The translations under genes were made by a program, and so were the position numbers. This document shows, in pieces, positions 49,654 through 58,124 of a stretch of DNA of 64,000 nucleotides. The notes below the pieces were generated by a model. The model saw nothing but the letters and a program-made list of their open reading frames with translations. It searched no databases and had not been told where the DNA came from. The stretch spans positions 1 to 64,000 of the forward strand of contig JBBDXI010000061.1 in NCBI GenBank assembly GCA_040902425.1. The letters run 5' to 3'. Source of the DNA: JBBDXI01 sp040902425 (GTDB lineage: Bacteria; Planctomycetota; Phycisphaerae; Phycisphaerales; UBA1924). Numbering within the stretch: the stretch's first letter is position 1; the number at the start of each line of letters is the position of its first letter.

Positions 49654-49967
49654 CGGGGGCCACCTCTCCCGGGTGCGGTGCATGGTCGGTATCCCCAGGC
49701 CGCGGGCGCGGGGGGCGGGCATGTTCCCCGATCAGCGGCCGGGGTGCAACTCGCCCCGGCCGGCTTTTCGGGCGTCCGGACCGGGGCGGCGGGAGTGTAG
49801 CTCCGGCTGCCGGGCGAACCGGCGGGCCACCGCGAGACGCCCGCGAGGGGCCTCTCCGTCCCAACCGCGATCTTTTTTGACGGTCGCGCGCGGAGTCCGG
49901 CGCATGTCAAGCGGCCGCTGGCGCATGCACGGTCTAGCGCCCACGCCGGCCCGACGGAGCACCCCCG

Positions 49968-50666
49968 ATGCGATGGACCCGCTACCTGCTTCTGCTCGCC
50001 GTGGGTGGCGCTGGCGCCCCCCACGCCGCCGCCGACCTGATCTACCTGAGCCAGGCCCGCGCGATCACGGCGGAGACGACGTACAACACCACCATCCAGA
50101 CGCTCACCGCGCCGGGGTTCGGGCCGTTCGTCGAGTCGCTGAACCTCTCGGTGCCGTTCCCCCTCGCCGGGGGCGGGACGGGCGTGAACGCCGCGGCCAC
50201 GGGGATCGACTGCCAGCTCGACCCCAACGCGATCCGGATCTCCGGGTCGCTGGCGGGCTCGGGAGGGGTCGCGATCGTGGGCGGGCAGCCGGTGCCGCAG
50301 GCGGGGGAAGCGGGGGCGGAAGTCGGGACGACCTTCCGGATCCTGGCGCCGACGCCGATCTCGATGATCGGCACGCCCCGCCCCAGCACCAACCCGGGGG
50401 ACCGCTTCCAGGTGAAGCTCGAGAACCTGACGACCCAGACCGTGCTCTTCCTTCTCGATGAGACGATGCCCGTGCAGCCGGTCAGCTTCTCGGGGATTCT
50501 CCCGCCGGGCGACTACAACTTCGAGTTCGAGGCCGAGCTGCGCGTCGACGGCCCCCACTCGCTGGCTCAATACTCCCTCATCGTGACGGTCCCCTCGCCC
50601 GCGGGCGGGGGTGTGCTGGCGATGGCGGGGCTGCTGGCGGCGCGCCGGCGGCGGCGCCCGGCCTGA
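49968..50666 (+). CDS. PEP-CTERM-like secreted protein
   Basis: The 232-residue protein starts at MRWTRYLLLL after GGAGCACCCCCG. The signal peptide ends near PHAAADL. The mature part is probably beta-sandwich (NTTIQTLTAPGFGPFVESLN, RFQVKLENLTTQTVLFLLDE, DYNFEFEAELRVDG). The C-terminus VPSPAGGGVLAMAGLLAA plus RRRRRPA has the PEP-CTERM layout (proline-rich motif, hydrophobic helix, arginine cluster), though the tripeptide is not P-E-P. It is expected to be sorted to the surface by an exosortase. The function is unknown. It stands divergent from the TPS operon and its stop is one base from the next gene's stop. Confidence 0.8.
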   Translation: MRWTRYLLLLAVGGAGAPHAAADLIYLSQARAITAETTYNTTIQTLTAPGFGPFVESLNLSVPFPLAGGGTGVNAAATGIDCQLDPNAIRISGSLAGSGGVAIVGGQPVPQAGEAGAEVGTTFRILAPTPISMIGTPRPSTNPGDRFQVKLENLTTQTVLFLLDETMPVQPVSFSGILPPGDYNFEFEAELRVDGPHSLAQYSLIVTVPSPAGGGVLAMAGLLAARRRRRPA

Positions 50667-50667
50667 G

Positions 50668-53211
50668 TCACTCCGGCGGTTTCAGCGTTGCCCGCAGTTC
50701 GGCGGCTTCTCGGGCGCGTCCCGACCGTTCGTAGAGGCCGGCCAGCGACTCCGTCGCGTTCTTGAGCACCGAGAGCGCGGGCTTCCCCGGCTCCCGCAGC
50801 GACGGGATCACGCGGGCGAGGGTCGCCTCCGCCTGCGCGTCCTTGCCCTGCTCGGCCAGGGTCATCCCGATGTTGGCCTCGGTCGCCGCGATCGCGCCCG
50901 CGGCCGCGGGCTGGCGGGCCCCCTGCCAGGCGAGGGCCCGGCGGAGCCAGAGGAGCGCCTCGTCGTGGCGGTTCTGCTTCCGCAGCGCCATCGAGAGCGA
51001 GGTGATCGTCGCGACACGCCCCGGGTGCTCGGGGCCGAAGGCCGTATCCCAGGCTTCGGCCGACCTCCGGAGCGTGGCCTCGGCGTCCTTCGGGCGGCCG
51101 GCGCGCAGCAGGGCGAGGCCCAGGTTGGCCTCCAGGCGCACGACGAGCGGGTGGTCGGGGCGCAGCTTCGCCGTGCGGATCGTCAGGGCCTTCTCGAACT
51201 GCTCGATCGCGCCCGCCGTGTCCCCGGTCTCGAAGAGGGCGCTTCCGAGGTTGTTCAGCGACTCGGCCACCTCGAGGCTCTCCGGGCCGCCCGTCGCCGC
51301 ACGCACGGCCGCCGCCTCGCGCTGGACCTTCGCCGCCTCGGCCGCCTTGCGCTGCACCCGCAGGCACGCCCCGAGGTTGTTCAGGAGCAGCCCCTCGCGC
51401 TCGGTGCGGGCGCCCCCCGCCGAGGCTCTCTCCTCGGCCAGCAGCGCCCGGAACTGGCCCTCCGCCTCCGCCGGCTTGCCCTCGTGGTACAGCAGTTCGG
51501 CGAGGTCGCCCCGGATGTCCCCCGAGGCCCCCTCATCGGCGGGCAGCGCCGCGAAGCCCGCCGCGGCGCTCTCCAGCAGCGGTCGCGCCTCGGCGAGCAT
51601 CCCCAGCGACATCGCCGCCCGGCCGATGGCCTGCTCGGCCGCGGCCCGCGTCAGGAGATCGCCGGGGGGCGCGGTCTTCAGGGCCTCGATGGCGTCCTGC
51701 ACGACATCGCCCAGCGTGGCGCCGGGCCCCAGGCTCCCGGTCTCGGCGCTCCCGATCACGGCGTGCAGGTACTTGCGGGTCTCGTGGAGGCGCTTGTTCG
51801 ACGCGACCAGCGCATCGCGCTGGCGCTCGAGGCGGCGCCCCTGCGAGGAGAGACCCACCGTCGAGCCGGCGAGCGTCGCGATCAGGGCGAGCGTGAGGCC
51901 GACGCCGACGGGGTGCCGCCGCATGAACTTGGACGCCCGGTACGCCGGCGTGTCCCGGCGCGCCTGCACGGGCATGCCCCCGAGATAGCGCCCGATGTCG
52001 GCCCCCAGCTGCTCCGCCGACTCGTACCGCCGCGCCGGCTCCTTGCGCAGGGCCATCAGCACGATGGTGTCCAGATCGCCCCGCAGCTGGCCCCGCAGGC
52101 GCGTGGACGAGACGCCGCGCGTGTGGGCCGCGGCCTCGGAGGCCGCCCCGGTCGGGCCGCTCGTGGCCGGCTCGGGCGCCGCGTGCCCGTTCGTGCTCAG
52201 GCGCGAGGTCTCCCGCTTGCGGGAGGCCCGGACCGTCACCGCCGCGCTCGGCGCCGGCGGGACGACGGTGCACACGATCCGGCGGAGCTCCTCGCCCGTG
52301 CGGATGCTGAAGAAGTAGGGGTGCGTCCCCGTGAGCAGCTCGTAGAGGATGACGCCCAGCGAGTACACATCGCTCGCCGTCGTCACCGGCCCGCCGGCGA
52401 CCTGCTCGGGGCTGGCGTACTCCGGGGTCAGCCGCCGGTCGGTGTCGGCGGTCATGGCCTGCGTGGTCGTCCCGCCGGAGAGCACCTTGGCGATACCGAA
52501 GTCCAGGAGCTTGGGGACGCCGCCGGGCGTGACGAGGATGTTGCCGGGCTTCAGGTCGCGGTGGATGACCAGGTTCTTGTGGGCGTGGTGGACGGCGTCG
52601 CAGACGGCCCGGAACAGCTCCAGCCGCTCGCGCACCCGCAGGCGGTGCTCGTCGCAGTAGGTGTCGATCGGCTTGCCGTCCACGTGCTCCATCACCAGGA
52701 ACGGGCGCCCGTCGGGCGTCACGCCGCCGTCCAGCAGGCGGGCGATGTTGGGGTGGTCCAGCGCCGCCAAAGTCTGGCGCTCGGCCCGGAAGCGGCGGAG
52801 GATCTCCTCGGAGTCCATCCCGCGCTTGACGATCTTGATGGCGACCGTCTGCTCGAACTGCCCGTCGCTCCGCGCGCCGAGGTAGACCGTCCCCATCCCG
52901 CCGGAGGCGATCCGCCGGGTGATCCGGAACGGGCCGACCGTGGCCCCCACCAGCTCGTCGGGAGGCTCGCGGATCCCCGCCTCGCGCGCCACCTGCTCCA
53001 GCCCGCGACCCAGGGCCGGCTGCTCGAGGAACGAGCCGATCCGGGCCGCCGACCCGACGAGCGACCGCACGCCCGCCTCCAGGCGCGGGTCGCCCGCGCA
53101 GAGACGGGCGATGGCGCCGTCGCGGTCGCCCGGCGCCAGGGCCGCCACCTCGAAAAAGATGCTCTCCGCGCGGAGGAACTCGTCGCGCCGCGTCGTCGGG
53201 CGCGCGGTCAT
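50668..53211 (-). CDS. Membrane Ser/Thr protein kinase with C-terminal TPR repeats
   Basis: The 847-residue protein starts at MTARPTTRRD; its ATG overlaps the stop of the ECF sigma gene (ATGA). The kinase domain spans about residues 94-380: glycine loop ASGGMGTVY, Lys126 (VAIK), HRDLKPGN at 217-224 and DFG at 237-239. A helix (HPVGVGLTLALIATLAGSTV) near residue 430 should cross the membrane. The remainder is TPR repeats (LLNNLGACLRVQRKAAEAAK, SLNNLGSALFETGDTAGAIE, and more). Such sigma/kinase pairs are a hallmark of Planctomycetota; the kinase probably relays an extracellular or periplasmic signal, with TPRs as a protein-binding surface. Partner substrate unknown. Confidence 0.92.
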   Translation of the reverse strand: MTARPTTRRDEFLRAESIFFEVAALAPGDRDGAIARLCAGDPRLEAGVRSLVGSAARIGSFLEQPALGRGLEQVAREAGIREPPDELVGATVGPFRITRRIASGGMGTVYLGARSDGQFEQTVAIKIVKRGMDSEEILRRFRAERQTLAALDHPNIARLLDGGVTPDGRPFLVMEHVDGKPIDTYCDEHRLRVRERLELFRAVCDAVHHAHKNLVIHRDLKPGNILVTPGGVPKLLDFGIAKVLSGGTTTQAMTADTDRRLTPEYASPEQVAGGPVTTASDVYSLGVILYELLTGTHPYFFSIRTGEELRRIVCTVVPPAPSAAVTVRASRKRETSRLSTNGHAAPEPATSGPTGAASEAAAHTRGVSSTRLRGQLRGDLDTIVLMALRKEPARRYESAEQLGADIGRYLGGMPVQARRDTPAYRASKFMRRHPVGVGLTLALIATLAGSTVGLSSQGRRLERQRDALVASNKRLHETRKYLHAVIGSAETGSLGPGATLGDVVQDAIEALKTAPPGDLLTRAAAEQAIGRAAMSLGMLAEARPLLESAAAGFAALPADEGASGDIRGDLAELLYHEGKPAEAEGQFRALLAEERASAGGARTEREGLLLNNLGACLRVQRKAAEAAKVQREAAAVRAATGGPESLEVAESLNNLGSALFETGDTAGAIEQFEKALTIRTAKLRPDHPLVVRLEANLGLALLRAGRPKDAEATLRRSAEAWDTAFGPEHPGRVATITSLSMALRKQNRHDEALLWLRRALAWQGARQPAAAGAIAATEANIGMTLAEQGKDAQAEATLARVIPSLREPGKPALSVLKNATESLAGLYERSGRAREAAELRATLKPPE

Positions 53212-53843
53212 GGCCGGCGCCCCTCCGCCCCGCCGAGCTTGTGGCTCAGCCACACGCGGGCGAACTGCCAGTCGCGGGCCACCGTGCTGGGCGAGACGCC
53301 CAGCGCCAGGGCCGTCTGCTCCACCGTGAGCCCGGCGAAGAACCGCAGCTCGACGACCCGCGCCTTCTGGGGGTCGAGCGCGGCCAGCTTCGTCAGGGCC
53401 TCATCCAGCCCCTCCAGGTCAACGCGCGAGTCCGGGGCGACGACCAGCGCCTCATCCAGCGGGGCCCGCGCAGCGCCCCCGCCCCGCTTCAGCCGCCCGC
53501 GGTGCCGGGCGTTGTCGGTCAGGATGCGGCGGATGGCCTTGGCCGCGGCCCCGAAGAAGTGCGCCCGGCTTTCCCACGGCGTCTGCTCCGGGCCCACCAG
53601 CCGCAGGTACGCCTCGTGGACCAGCGCCGTCGCCTGGAGCGTCTGGGCGCGGGATTCGCCCTTGAGGAACCGCGCCGCGATCGCCCGAAGCTCGTCGTAG
53701 ACGATGGGGAACAGTTCGTCGGTGACCCTGGGGTCACCGTTCCGGGCCCGCGCCAGGAGCTGGGTCACCGCGAGGCGGGTCTCCGCCGGGGCGGGCTCGC
53801 CAACCCCGTCGCGGGGCATGGAAGGCTGGGTAAGGTGGGACAT
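53208..53843 (-). CDS. ECF-type RNA polymerase sigma factor
   Basis: The 211-residue protein is read from ATG 53843 (MSHLTQPSMP) after GGGAG; ATG 53819 is an alternative. It is of the planctomycete ECF type: ELFPIVYDELRAIAARFLKG and the region-2 ALVHEAYLRLVGPEQ, then AKAIRRILTDNARHRGRLKR, and a region-4 HTH (FFAGLTVEQTALALGVSPST followed by VARDWQFARVWL). It directs RNA polymerase to specific promoters and is probably controlled by the kinase gene with which it overlaps by four bases. It lies downstream of nothing on its strand for 140 bases, so its own promoter should be near 53850-53980. Confidence 0.92.
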   Translation of the reverse strand: MSHLTQPSMPRDGVGEPAPAETRLAVTQLLARARNGDPRVTDELFPIVYDELRAIAARFLKGESRAQTLQATALVHEAYLRLVGPEQTPWESRAHFFGAAAKAIRRILTDNARHRGRLKRGGGAARAPLDEALVVAPDSRVDLEGLDEALTKLAALDPQKARVVELRFFAGLTVEQTALALGVSPSTVARDWQFARVWLSHKLGGAEGRRP

Positions 53844-53987
53844 GCGCAGTCGGCTCCCGCGGCGGCCGGCCCGCGAGCGCAACACAAGCGCCCGCAACCG
53901 GCAGTCCGGACCTCATCCATGCGATGTCGGTGGGCGGGGGCCGTCATCTTCCCCGCGCAGGGCGGGAAGGACGCTCGGCAACCGCAA

Positions 53988-54070
53988 AGGCCGGGGTGGG
54001 ATTCGAACCCACGAAGGCTTACGCCAGCGGATTTGCAATCCGCTCCATTTGACCACTCTGGCACCCGGCC
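53988..54070 (-). tRNA. tRNA-Cys (anticodon GCA) with long variable arm
   Basis: On the minus strand the acceptor GGCCGGG/CCCGGCC, the D-stem CCA/TGG, the anticodon stem GCGGA/TCCGC with loop TTGCAAA and the T-stem GTGGG/CCCAC all pair. The anticodon is GCA. The base after the acceptor is T (U73), the cysteine discriminator. The variable region is 14 bases (T GGC GTAA GCC TTC) and can form a short stem. Most tRNA-Cys have four to five bases there. CCA is not encoded. Confidence 0.9.
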
Positions 54071-54199
54071 GGGTGCCCCTCCGCCGGCACGGGCGGTGGG
54101 GCCGCCATCATAGGTGCCGGCGCGCGCGGGCAAGCCAAAGGGCGGCGGCCCACGGGGCCTCCGGTAACCACCGTGTGCGGCCCGGGCCGGGGCCGCCGC

Positions 54200-54475
54200 T
54201 CAGTCCTCGTCGAACCCGGTGTCGACCAGCTTCTTCAGGGCCGCGCAGGCCGCCTCCGCATCCTCGCCCACGGCCGTCACCTCCAGCACCGTGCCCTTGG
54301 TAGCGGCGAGCATCATCATGTGCATGATGCTCTTGCCGTCCACCTCCTGGTCGCCCCGCTTGACGGTGACGTCGCTCTTGAAGCTGCTGGCGAGGTCCAC
54401 GAACGTCATCGCCGGCCGGGCGTGGAGGCCCAGGCGGTTGACGATCGTGACCTGGATGGTGCAGCGGTCTGCCAA
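54200..54475 (-). CDS. ptsH: HPr phosphocarrier protein
   Basis: The 91-residue protein is read from TTG 54475, with GGGAG seven bases upstream; no ATG precedes the fold. It carries the phosphorylatable histidine in NRLGLHARPA (His18, equivalent to His15) and the regulatory serine in DGKSIMHMMML (Ser49, equivalent to Ser46). It accepts phosphate from PEP via enzyme I and passes it to EIIA. It is the last gene of a three-gene run with EIIA and the hibernation factor gene; no sugar permease (EIIB/EIIC) is nearby, so a regulatory phosphorelay is likely. It is cytoplasmic. Confidence 0.93.
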   Translation of the reverse strand: MADRCTIQVTIVNRLGLHARPAMTFVDLASSFKSDVTVKRGDQEVDGKSIMHMMMLAATKGTVLEVTAVGEDAEAACAALKKLVDTGFDED

Positions 54476-54528
54476 GGCGAATCTCCCGGCGGGGCGCGGC
54501 CCCCGCCGTCCGCCCGCGCCCGCCCCTT

Positions 54529-55005
54529 CTACCCGGCGAGGAGCTGGTTGTCGGCCTCCTCCAGCAGGGTACGGACTTCGTCGGCGGTCTGCGCCTGCCG
54601 CAGGAACCGCCGGAACGTGTCCTTGCTGAGGTTCTTGAAGATCACCTCCATGGCCTGGAGGTGCTCCTCGGGCCGGTCCTCCGGCGAGAGCAGCAGGAAC
54701 ACGGAGTACACCGGCTGCTTGTCGAGGGCGTTGAACTCGACCCCGCGCTCGGAGAGGCCGATGGCCGCGGCCATCTGCTTCACGCTCGTGTGCTTCACGT
54801 GGGGGACGGCGACGCCGCGCCCGAAGCCGGTGGACCCGCGCCGCTCGCGCTCCAGCACGGCCTTGACGAGCTCGTCGCGCAGGCGGGCGCTGGCGGTGCC
54901 GGCGGCGACCAGGGCGTCCACCAGCTCCGCGATCACGTCGTCCCGCTGCGTCCCCTTGAGCCGCGGGACGATCACGTTGTCCGCCACGAGTTGCGTCATT
55001 CGCAT
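54529..55005 (-). CDS. PTS EIIA (mannitol/fructose/nitrogen-type)
   Basis: The 158-residue protein starts at MRMTQLVADN; a second Met lies two codons on. It is the EIIA-2 fold, with the active histidine in GVAVPHVKH (His69) and the ERRGSTGFGRGVAVPH approach typical of PtsN-like proteins. The C-terminal half has LLSPEDRPEEHLQAMEVIF and FRRFLRQAQTADEVRTLLEE. It receives phosphate from HPr. Because it sits between a hibernation-promoting factor gene and ptsH, it resembles the nitrogen-PTS arrangement near rpoN in Proteobacteria, although no rpoN gene is seen here. It is likely regulatory rather than transport-linked. Confidence 0.92.
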   Translation of the reverse strand: MRMTQLVADNVIVPRLKGTQRDDVIAELVDALVAAGTASARLRDELVKAVLERERRGSTGFGRGVAVPHVKHTSVKQMAAAIGLSERGVEFNALDKQPVYSVFLLLSPEDRPEEHLQAMEVIFKNLSKDTFRRFLRQAQTADEVRTLLEEADNQLLAG

Positions 55006-55055
55006 CGGTCGTCTTCCCGCACGGGCCGCCCCCCAGCGCCCCGTGGCTTGCCGGT

Positions 55056-55364
55056 TTACCGCTTCCCCAACTTGAGCTTCTCTTTGAAGTCCGTGAGCTG
55101 GCGCGTGCTCTTCTGCACGGCCTGGTCGATCGCCGCGTACAGGTCCTCCCCCGTGGCGTGGGCCACGAAGTCCGCGTGCTTCTGGACATCGACGACCAGC
55201 TCCACGTCGAAGGCCCCCGTGTGCTGGTGGTCCTGACGGCTGAGCCGCAGGGTGATCTGCTGGACGCCGTCGAAGTACCGCGGGAGCTTGGCCGCCTTGG
55301 CCTCGGCATGCTCCCGGATGGCGTCCGTGACCTCGAGATTCCGCCCGACGACGTCGATTCGCAT
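55056..55364 (-). CDS. hpf: Ribosome hibernation-promoting factor, short form
   Basis: The 102-residue protein starts at ATG 55364 with GGAG six bases upstream (a TTG two codons earlier is less likely). It reads MRIDVVGRNLEVTDAIREHA, EAKAAKLPRYFDGVQQITLR, then DVELVVDVQKHADFVAHATG and a lysine-rich end EKLKLGKR. This is the short YfiA/HPF fold, which blocks the decoding centre and supports 100S ribosome formation in stationary phase; the long-form C-terminal dimer domain is absent. It is first in the run hpf-EIIA-HPr. It is cytoplasmic and ribosome-bound. Confidence 0.92.
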   Translation of the reverse strand: MRIDVVGRNLEVTDAIREHAEAKAAKLPRYFDGVQQITLRLSRQDHQHTGAFDVELVVDVQKHADFVAHATGEDLYAAIDQAVQKSTRQLTDFKEKLKLGKR

Positions 55365-55417
55365 GCGCAACTCCGCCCTGGCTTCCCTCGCCGCTGCCGG
55401 CCCGCGGCCCCCGCAGT

Positions 55418-56266
55418 CTACGCCCCGGCCCCGCGCCCCGTGCCCGGGAGGCCGGCGACGGGCCCGTCGTCCCCGTTCCCGACGCCGGGGGCGGCATCCG
55501 GGAGCATCCGGTCGGGGATCAGCGCCCCCCCGGTGAGCACGAAGCGGATCGCCTCATCCACGGACATGGGCACGTCGATGACCGCCGCCTCGGGCACGTT
55601 GATGGTGAACCCGGTGAACGGGGTGGGCGTGCTGGGGATGAAGATGGTCAGGAACCGCTGGCCGGTCCGCTCGGTCATGATCCGCAGGGAGTTGCTGGTG
55701 ACCAGGCCCAGGGTCCAGATGCCCGCCCGCGGGTACTCAACCATGACCACCCGCTTGAAGGCCATGGGCCGCTCGCCCATGACCAGGTCCACGAGTTGCT
55801 TCACGTGCGGGTAGACCTGCTTGAACCCCGGCAGGCGGGAGATCAGGGCCTCCGCCCGCAGGTAGGCACGGCGCCCCAGCAGGCCGCCCAGCACGACCCC
55901 CGCGAGGTAGATCAGGACGATGGCGACGATCAGGCCCGTGGCCCAGAGGTAGTAGGCATCCCAGACCTTGTGGAACTCCGCGGCCCGGATCTCCCGGTCG
56001 GCCTTGCCGGGGTGCTGCGTGCGGCGCTCGGGCGTGAGCCGGTACCAGGCGGGCTGCCGCTCGGGTTCGGCGGGCATCACCAGGGGCGAGACCTCGATCA
56101 GGCCGCGCCGGATCCCCGCGTTGATCGGCAGGGCGACGCTCTGGTAGACGAAGACCGAGGCGGTCCACAGGATCCAGAGGGTCAGGATGGAGGGCAGGAG
56201 GATCGCCAGGCCGCGCCCGAAGAACCGCTTGAAGTCGCCGGAGAAGGTCGTGGGTTGGTCGGCCAT
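55418..56266 (-). CDS. DUF502-family inner-membrane protein
   Basis: The 282-residue protein is read from ATG 56266 (MADQPTTFSG); ATG 56296 is an alternative and neither has a clear ribosome binding site. It has two to three membrane helices: GLAILLPSILTLWILWTASV and ATGLIVAIVLIYLAGVVLGG. The family motif PGFKQVYPHVKQLVDLVMGE precedes a soluble domain with YPRAGIWTLGLVTSNS, RFLTIFIPSTPTPFTGFTIN and VIDVPMSVDEAIRFVLTGGA. The region between the helices is longer than usual (about 70 residues, PERQPAWYRLTPERRT). DUF502 proteins are inner-membrane proteins of unknown function. It lies downstream of tRNA-Ile. Confidence 0.88.
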   Translation of the reverse strand: MADQPTTFSGDFKRFFGRGLAILLPSILTLWILWTASVFVYQSVALPINAGIRRGLIEVSPLVMPAEPERQPAWYRLTPERRTQHPGKADREIRAAEFHKVWDAYYLWATGLIVAIVLIYLAGVVLGGLLGRRAYLRAEALISRLPGFKQVYPHVKQLVDLVMGERPMAFKRVVMVEYPRAGIWTLGLVTSNSLRIMTERTGQRFLTIFIPSTPTPFTGFTINVPEAAVIDVPMSVDEAIRFVLTGGALIPDRMLPDAAPGVGNGDDGPVAGLPGTGRGAGA

Positions 56267-56353
56267 GGCGCGACGCGGCCGGGCGGGGGCTGGCATGGGG
56301 GTTGGGCGGGCGCTGCCGGCGGGCGCCGCACGCGACAAGAGCCCGTGGGGAAG

Positions 56354-56427
56354 TGGGCCTGACAGGACTCGAACCTGTGACCTCACCCTTATCAGGGGTG
56401 CGCTCTAGCCAGCTGAGCTACAAGCCC
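56354..56427 (-). tRNA. tRNA-Ile (anticodon GAT)
   Basis: The minus strand folds with acceptor GGGCTTG/CAGGCCC, D-arm GCTCAGCTGGCTAGAGC, anticodon stem CACCC/GGGTG with loop CTGATAA (GAT) and T-arm CAGGTTCGAGTCCTG. A73 is included. It is not near rRNA genes in this window. Confidence 0.93.
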
Positions 56428-56494
56428 GGGAACGGCGGGAGGGAGTGTAAGCCCCGTCCTGTTCGCCGTCGAGTGAGGCGACTCGCGGCCCGGG

Positions 56495-57175
56495 TCAGCG
56501 CCTGCGGCGCAGGGCCAGCCCGGCTAGGCCTAGCAGGGCGAGCGCGCCGGGCGCCGGCACGATCGTGATGATGAGCGCCGGGCCCCCCACCACCGTCTTG
56601 CGGATGAGCGAGGTGGACCCCTGCTGGCTGGTGGCCTGGAGCGTGTTGGTCAGGATCAGCGTGATGTCCGTCCAGTCGGGCGGGAGGACGAGCAGGTTGC
56701 GGTTGGCGTGCCCCTCCCAGACGCCGCTGGGCGGCGAGCTGATGGGCATGGTCGGCGACATGACCAGGGACGTGGGGAGCGTGGTGGGAACGCGGATATT
56801 CACGTTGTCGGTGAGGAACATGGTCCCGGCCGCCTGGACGCTGCCGACGCCGGTGATGGCCCAGTCCCCGAACTCGTCCACCAGGATCTGGGTGATCCTG
56901 TGGCCGGCGTTCGCGACGATGCGGACCTCGAGGCGGTCGTTGATCCCGGCCGCGACACCGTTGCTGCTCGTGGCCGCGAAGTTCTGCGGGAAGAACAGGA
57001 ACTGGTTCCCTACTAGGGTGGGGTTGCCGAAGTGGCCGTTGTCGCTCCCGCCCCCGCTGTAGGTGAAGAACGGGCCCGCCCCGGCGGGCTGGCTCCAGAA
57101 GACGAAGCCGTCGGCCGCGCCGGCCATCGCCAGCACGCCCGCCACCGTGATTGCCGCGCTCAGCCGAGAGGCCAT
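56495..57175 (-). CDS. PEP-CTERM-type secreted protein, tandem copy 1
   Basis: The 226-residue protein starts at MASRLSAAIT with AAGGAG upstream. The signal peptide ends near AADGFV. The mature part reads FVFWSQPAGAGPFFTYSGGG, FLFFPQNFAATSSNG, HRITQILVDEFGDWAITGVG and a LILTNTLQATSQQGSTSLIR strand pair. The end, IVPAPGALALLGLAGLALRR plus RR, is a PEP-CTERM-like sorting signal. It aligns with its neighbour at 57265-57981 over most of its length (W-x-x-x-A-G-x-G-x-F-F, FFPxxF/Y, D-x-F/T-G-D-x-x-I-T-G-x-G-S-V). It should be anchored or released at the surface; the function is unknown. Confidence 0.85.
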   Translation of the reverse strand: MASRLSAAITVAGVLAMAGAADGFVFWSQPAGAGPFFTYSGGGSDNGHFGNPTLVGNQFLFFPQNFAATSSNGVAAGINDRLEVRIVANAGHRITQILVDEFGDWAITGVGSVQAAGTMFLTDNVNIRVPTTLPTSLVMSPTMPISSPPSGVWEGHANRNLLVLPPDWTDITLILTNTLQATSQQGSTSLIRKTVVGGPALIITIVPAPGALALLGLAGLALRRRR

Positions 57176-57264
57176 CGTGCTCTCTCCTTGGGGGTGCCGC
57201 ACGAATGCACTTCGATCGGTCCGGAGGCCCCAGCGACCGGACATTCGCCGCGGACGGACGGCGA

Positions 57265-57981
57265 TCACCGCCGGCGCCGCATCGCCACGAGCCCGCCGAG
57301 GCCGAGGAGGGCGATCATGCCGGGCTCCGGGATGATCGTCACGGCGATCGGGAAGCCGACCACCGTCTTGCCGATCTGGGCGACCCCGCCGGGGCCGGAG
57401 ATGGCGATGACGTTGTTCGTGAACGAGATGTGCAGCTCGGTGAAGGGGATGCCGCCCTCGATGAGCGTGAGGTCCCGCGAGGCGAGCATCTGGAAGTTGC
57501 CGGACACCCCGCCCGTGGTGTTGACCACCGGCATGCTGCCGGGGGGCACGGGGAGCAGGGCGTCGCTGGTGATGCGCTGCGGGCCGATCAGCTCGTTGAT
57601 GTCGAGCGAGCCAATCACGTTCACCGAGCCCTGGCCGGTGATCGAGTAATCGCCAAAGGTCTCGATCCGGATCTCGGTGAACTTGTACCCGGCGAACGCG
57701 GTCAGGTCGACGTCGAACCGGTCGGTCGTCGTCTGGCTGGTCCCGTTCTCGCCCTGGGCGACGTAGCCGCTCGGGAAGAAGACAAACTGCGTCCCGTTCA
57801 TGAGGATCGGGCTGCCGAACAGGTTGGTGGTGCTGTTCTGGCCGTTGTCCCAGTTGAAGAACGTGCCGGTGCCGGCCGCGTTCGACCACGGAATCCCGGG
57901 CGGGGCACCCTGGCCCAGAGCCACCGAGCCCACACCCAGAATCACGCCTGCGGCGGCGGCCCACTTGAACGCGTTGGTCAT
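57265..57981 (-). CDS. PEP-CTERM-type secreted protein, tandem copy 2
   Basis: The 238-residue protein is read from ATG 57981 (MTNAFKWAAA). The signal peptide ends near SVALGQG. It reads IPWSNAAGTGTFFNWDNGQN, FVFFPSGYVAQGENG, KFTEIRIETFGDYSITGQGS and HISFTNNVIAISG. It ends IPEPGMIALLGLGGLVAM plus RRRR, a true P-E-P sorting signal. It is a paralogue of the gene 89 bases downstream. The separate ribosome binding sites and gap containing an AAGGAG suggest two genes in one message or two transcripts. The ligand or structural role is unknown. Exosortase genes are not in this window. Confidence 0.87.
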   Translation of the reverse strand: MTNAFKWAAAAGVILGVGSVALGQGAPPGIPWSNAAGTGTFFNWDNGQNSTTNLFGSPILMNGTQFVFFPSGYVAQGENGTSQTTTDRFDVDLTAFAGYKFTEIRIETFGDYSITGQGSVNVIGSLDINELIGPQRITSDALLPVPPGSMPVVNTTGGVSGNFQMLASRDLTLIEGGIPFTELHISFTNNVIAISGPGGVAQIGKTVVGFPIAVTIIPEPGMIALLGLGGLVAMRRRR

Positions 57982-58124
57982 GACCTTGTCTCTCTCTTTC
58001 AACGGAAGCTGGAGGTCTCTCTGTCCTACGCCCGGCGGAGAACACAGCCAGTGGCGGCGACGTTACCAGACACGTTGCCCGTTGCCAAGAGGAAAATTCG
58101 CAAAGTCGCTTGCCGGATCGCCGT

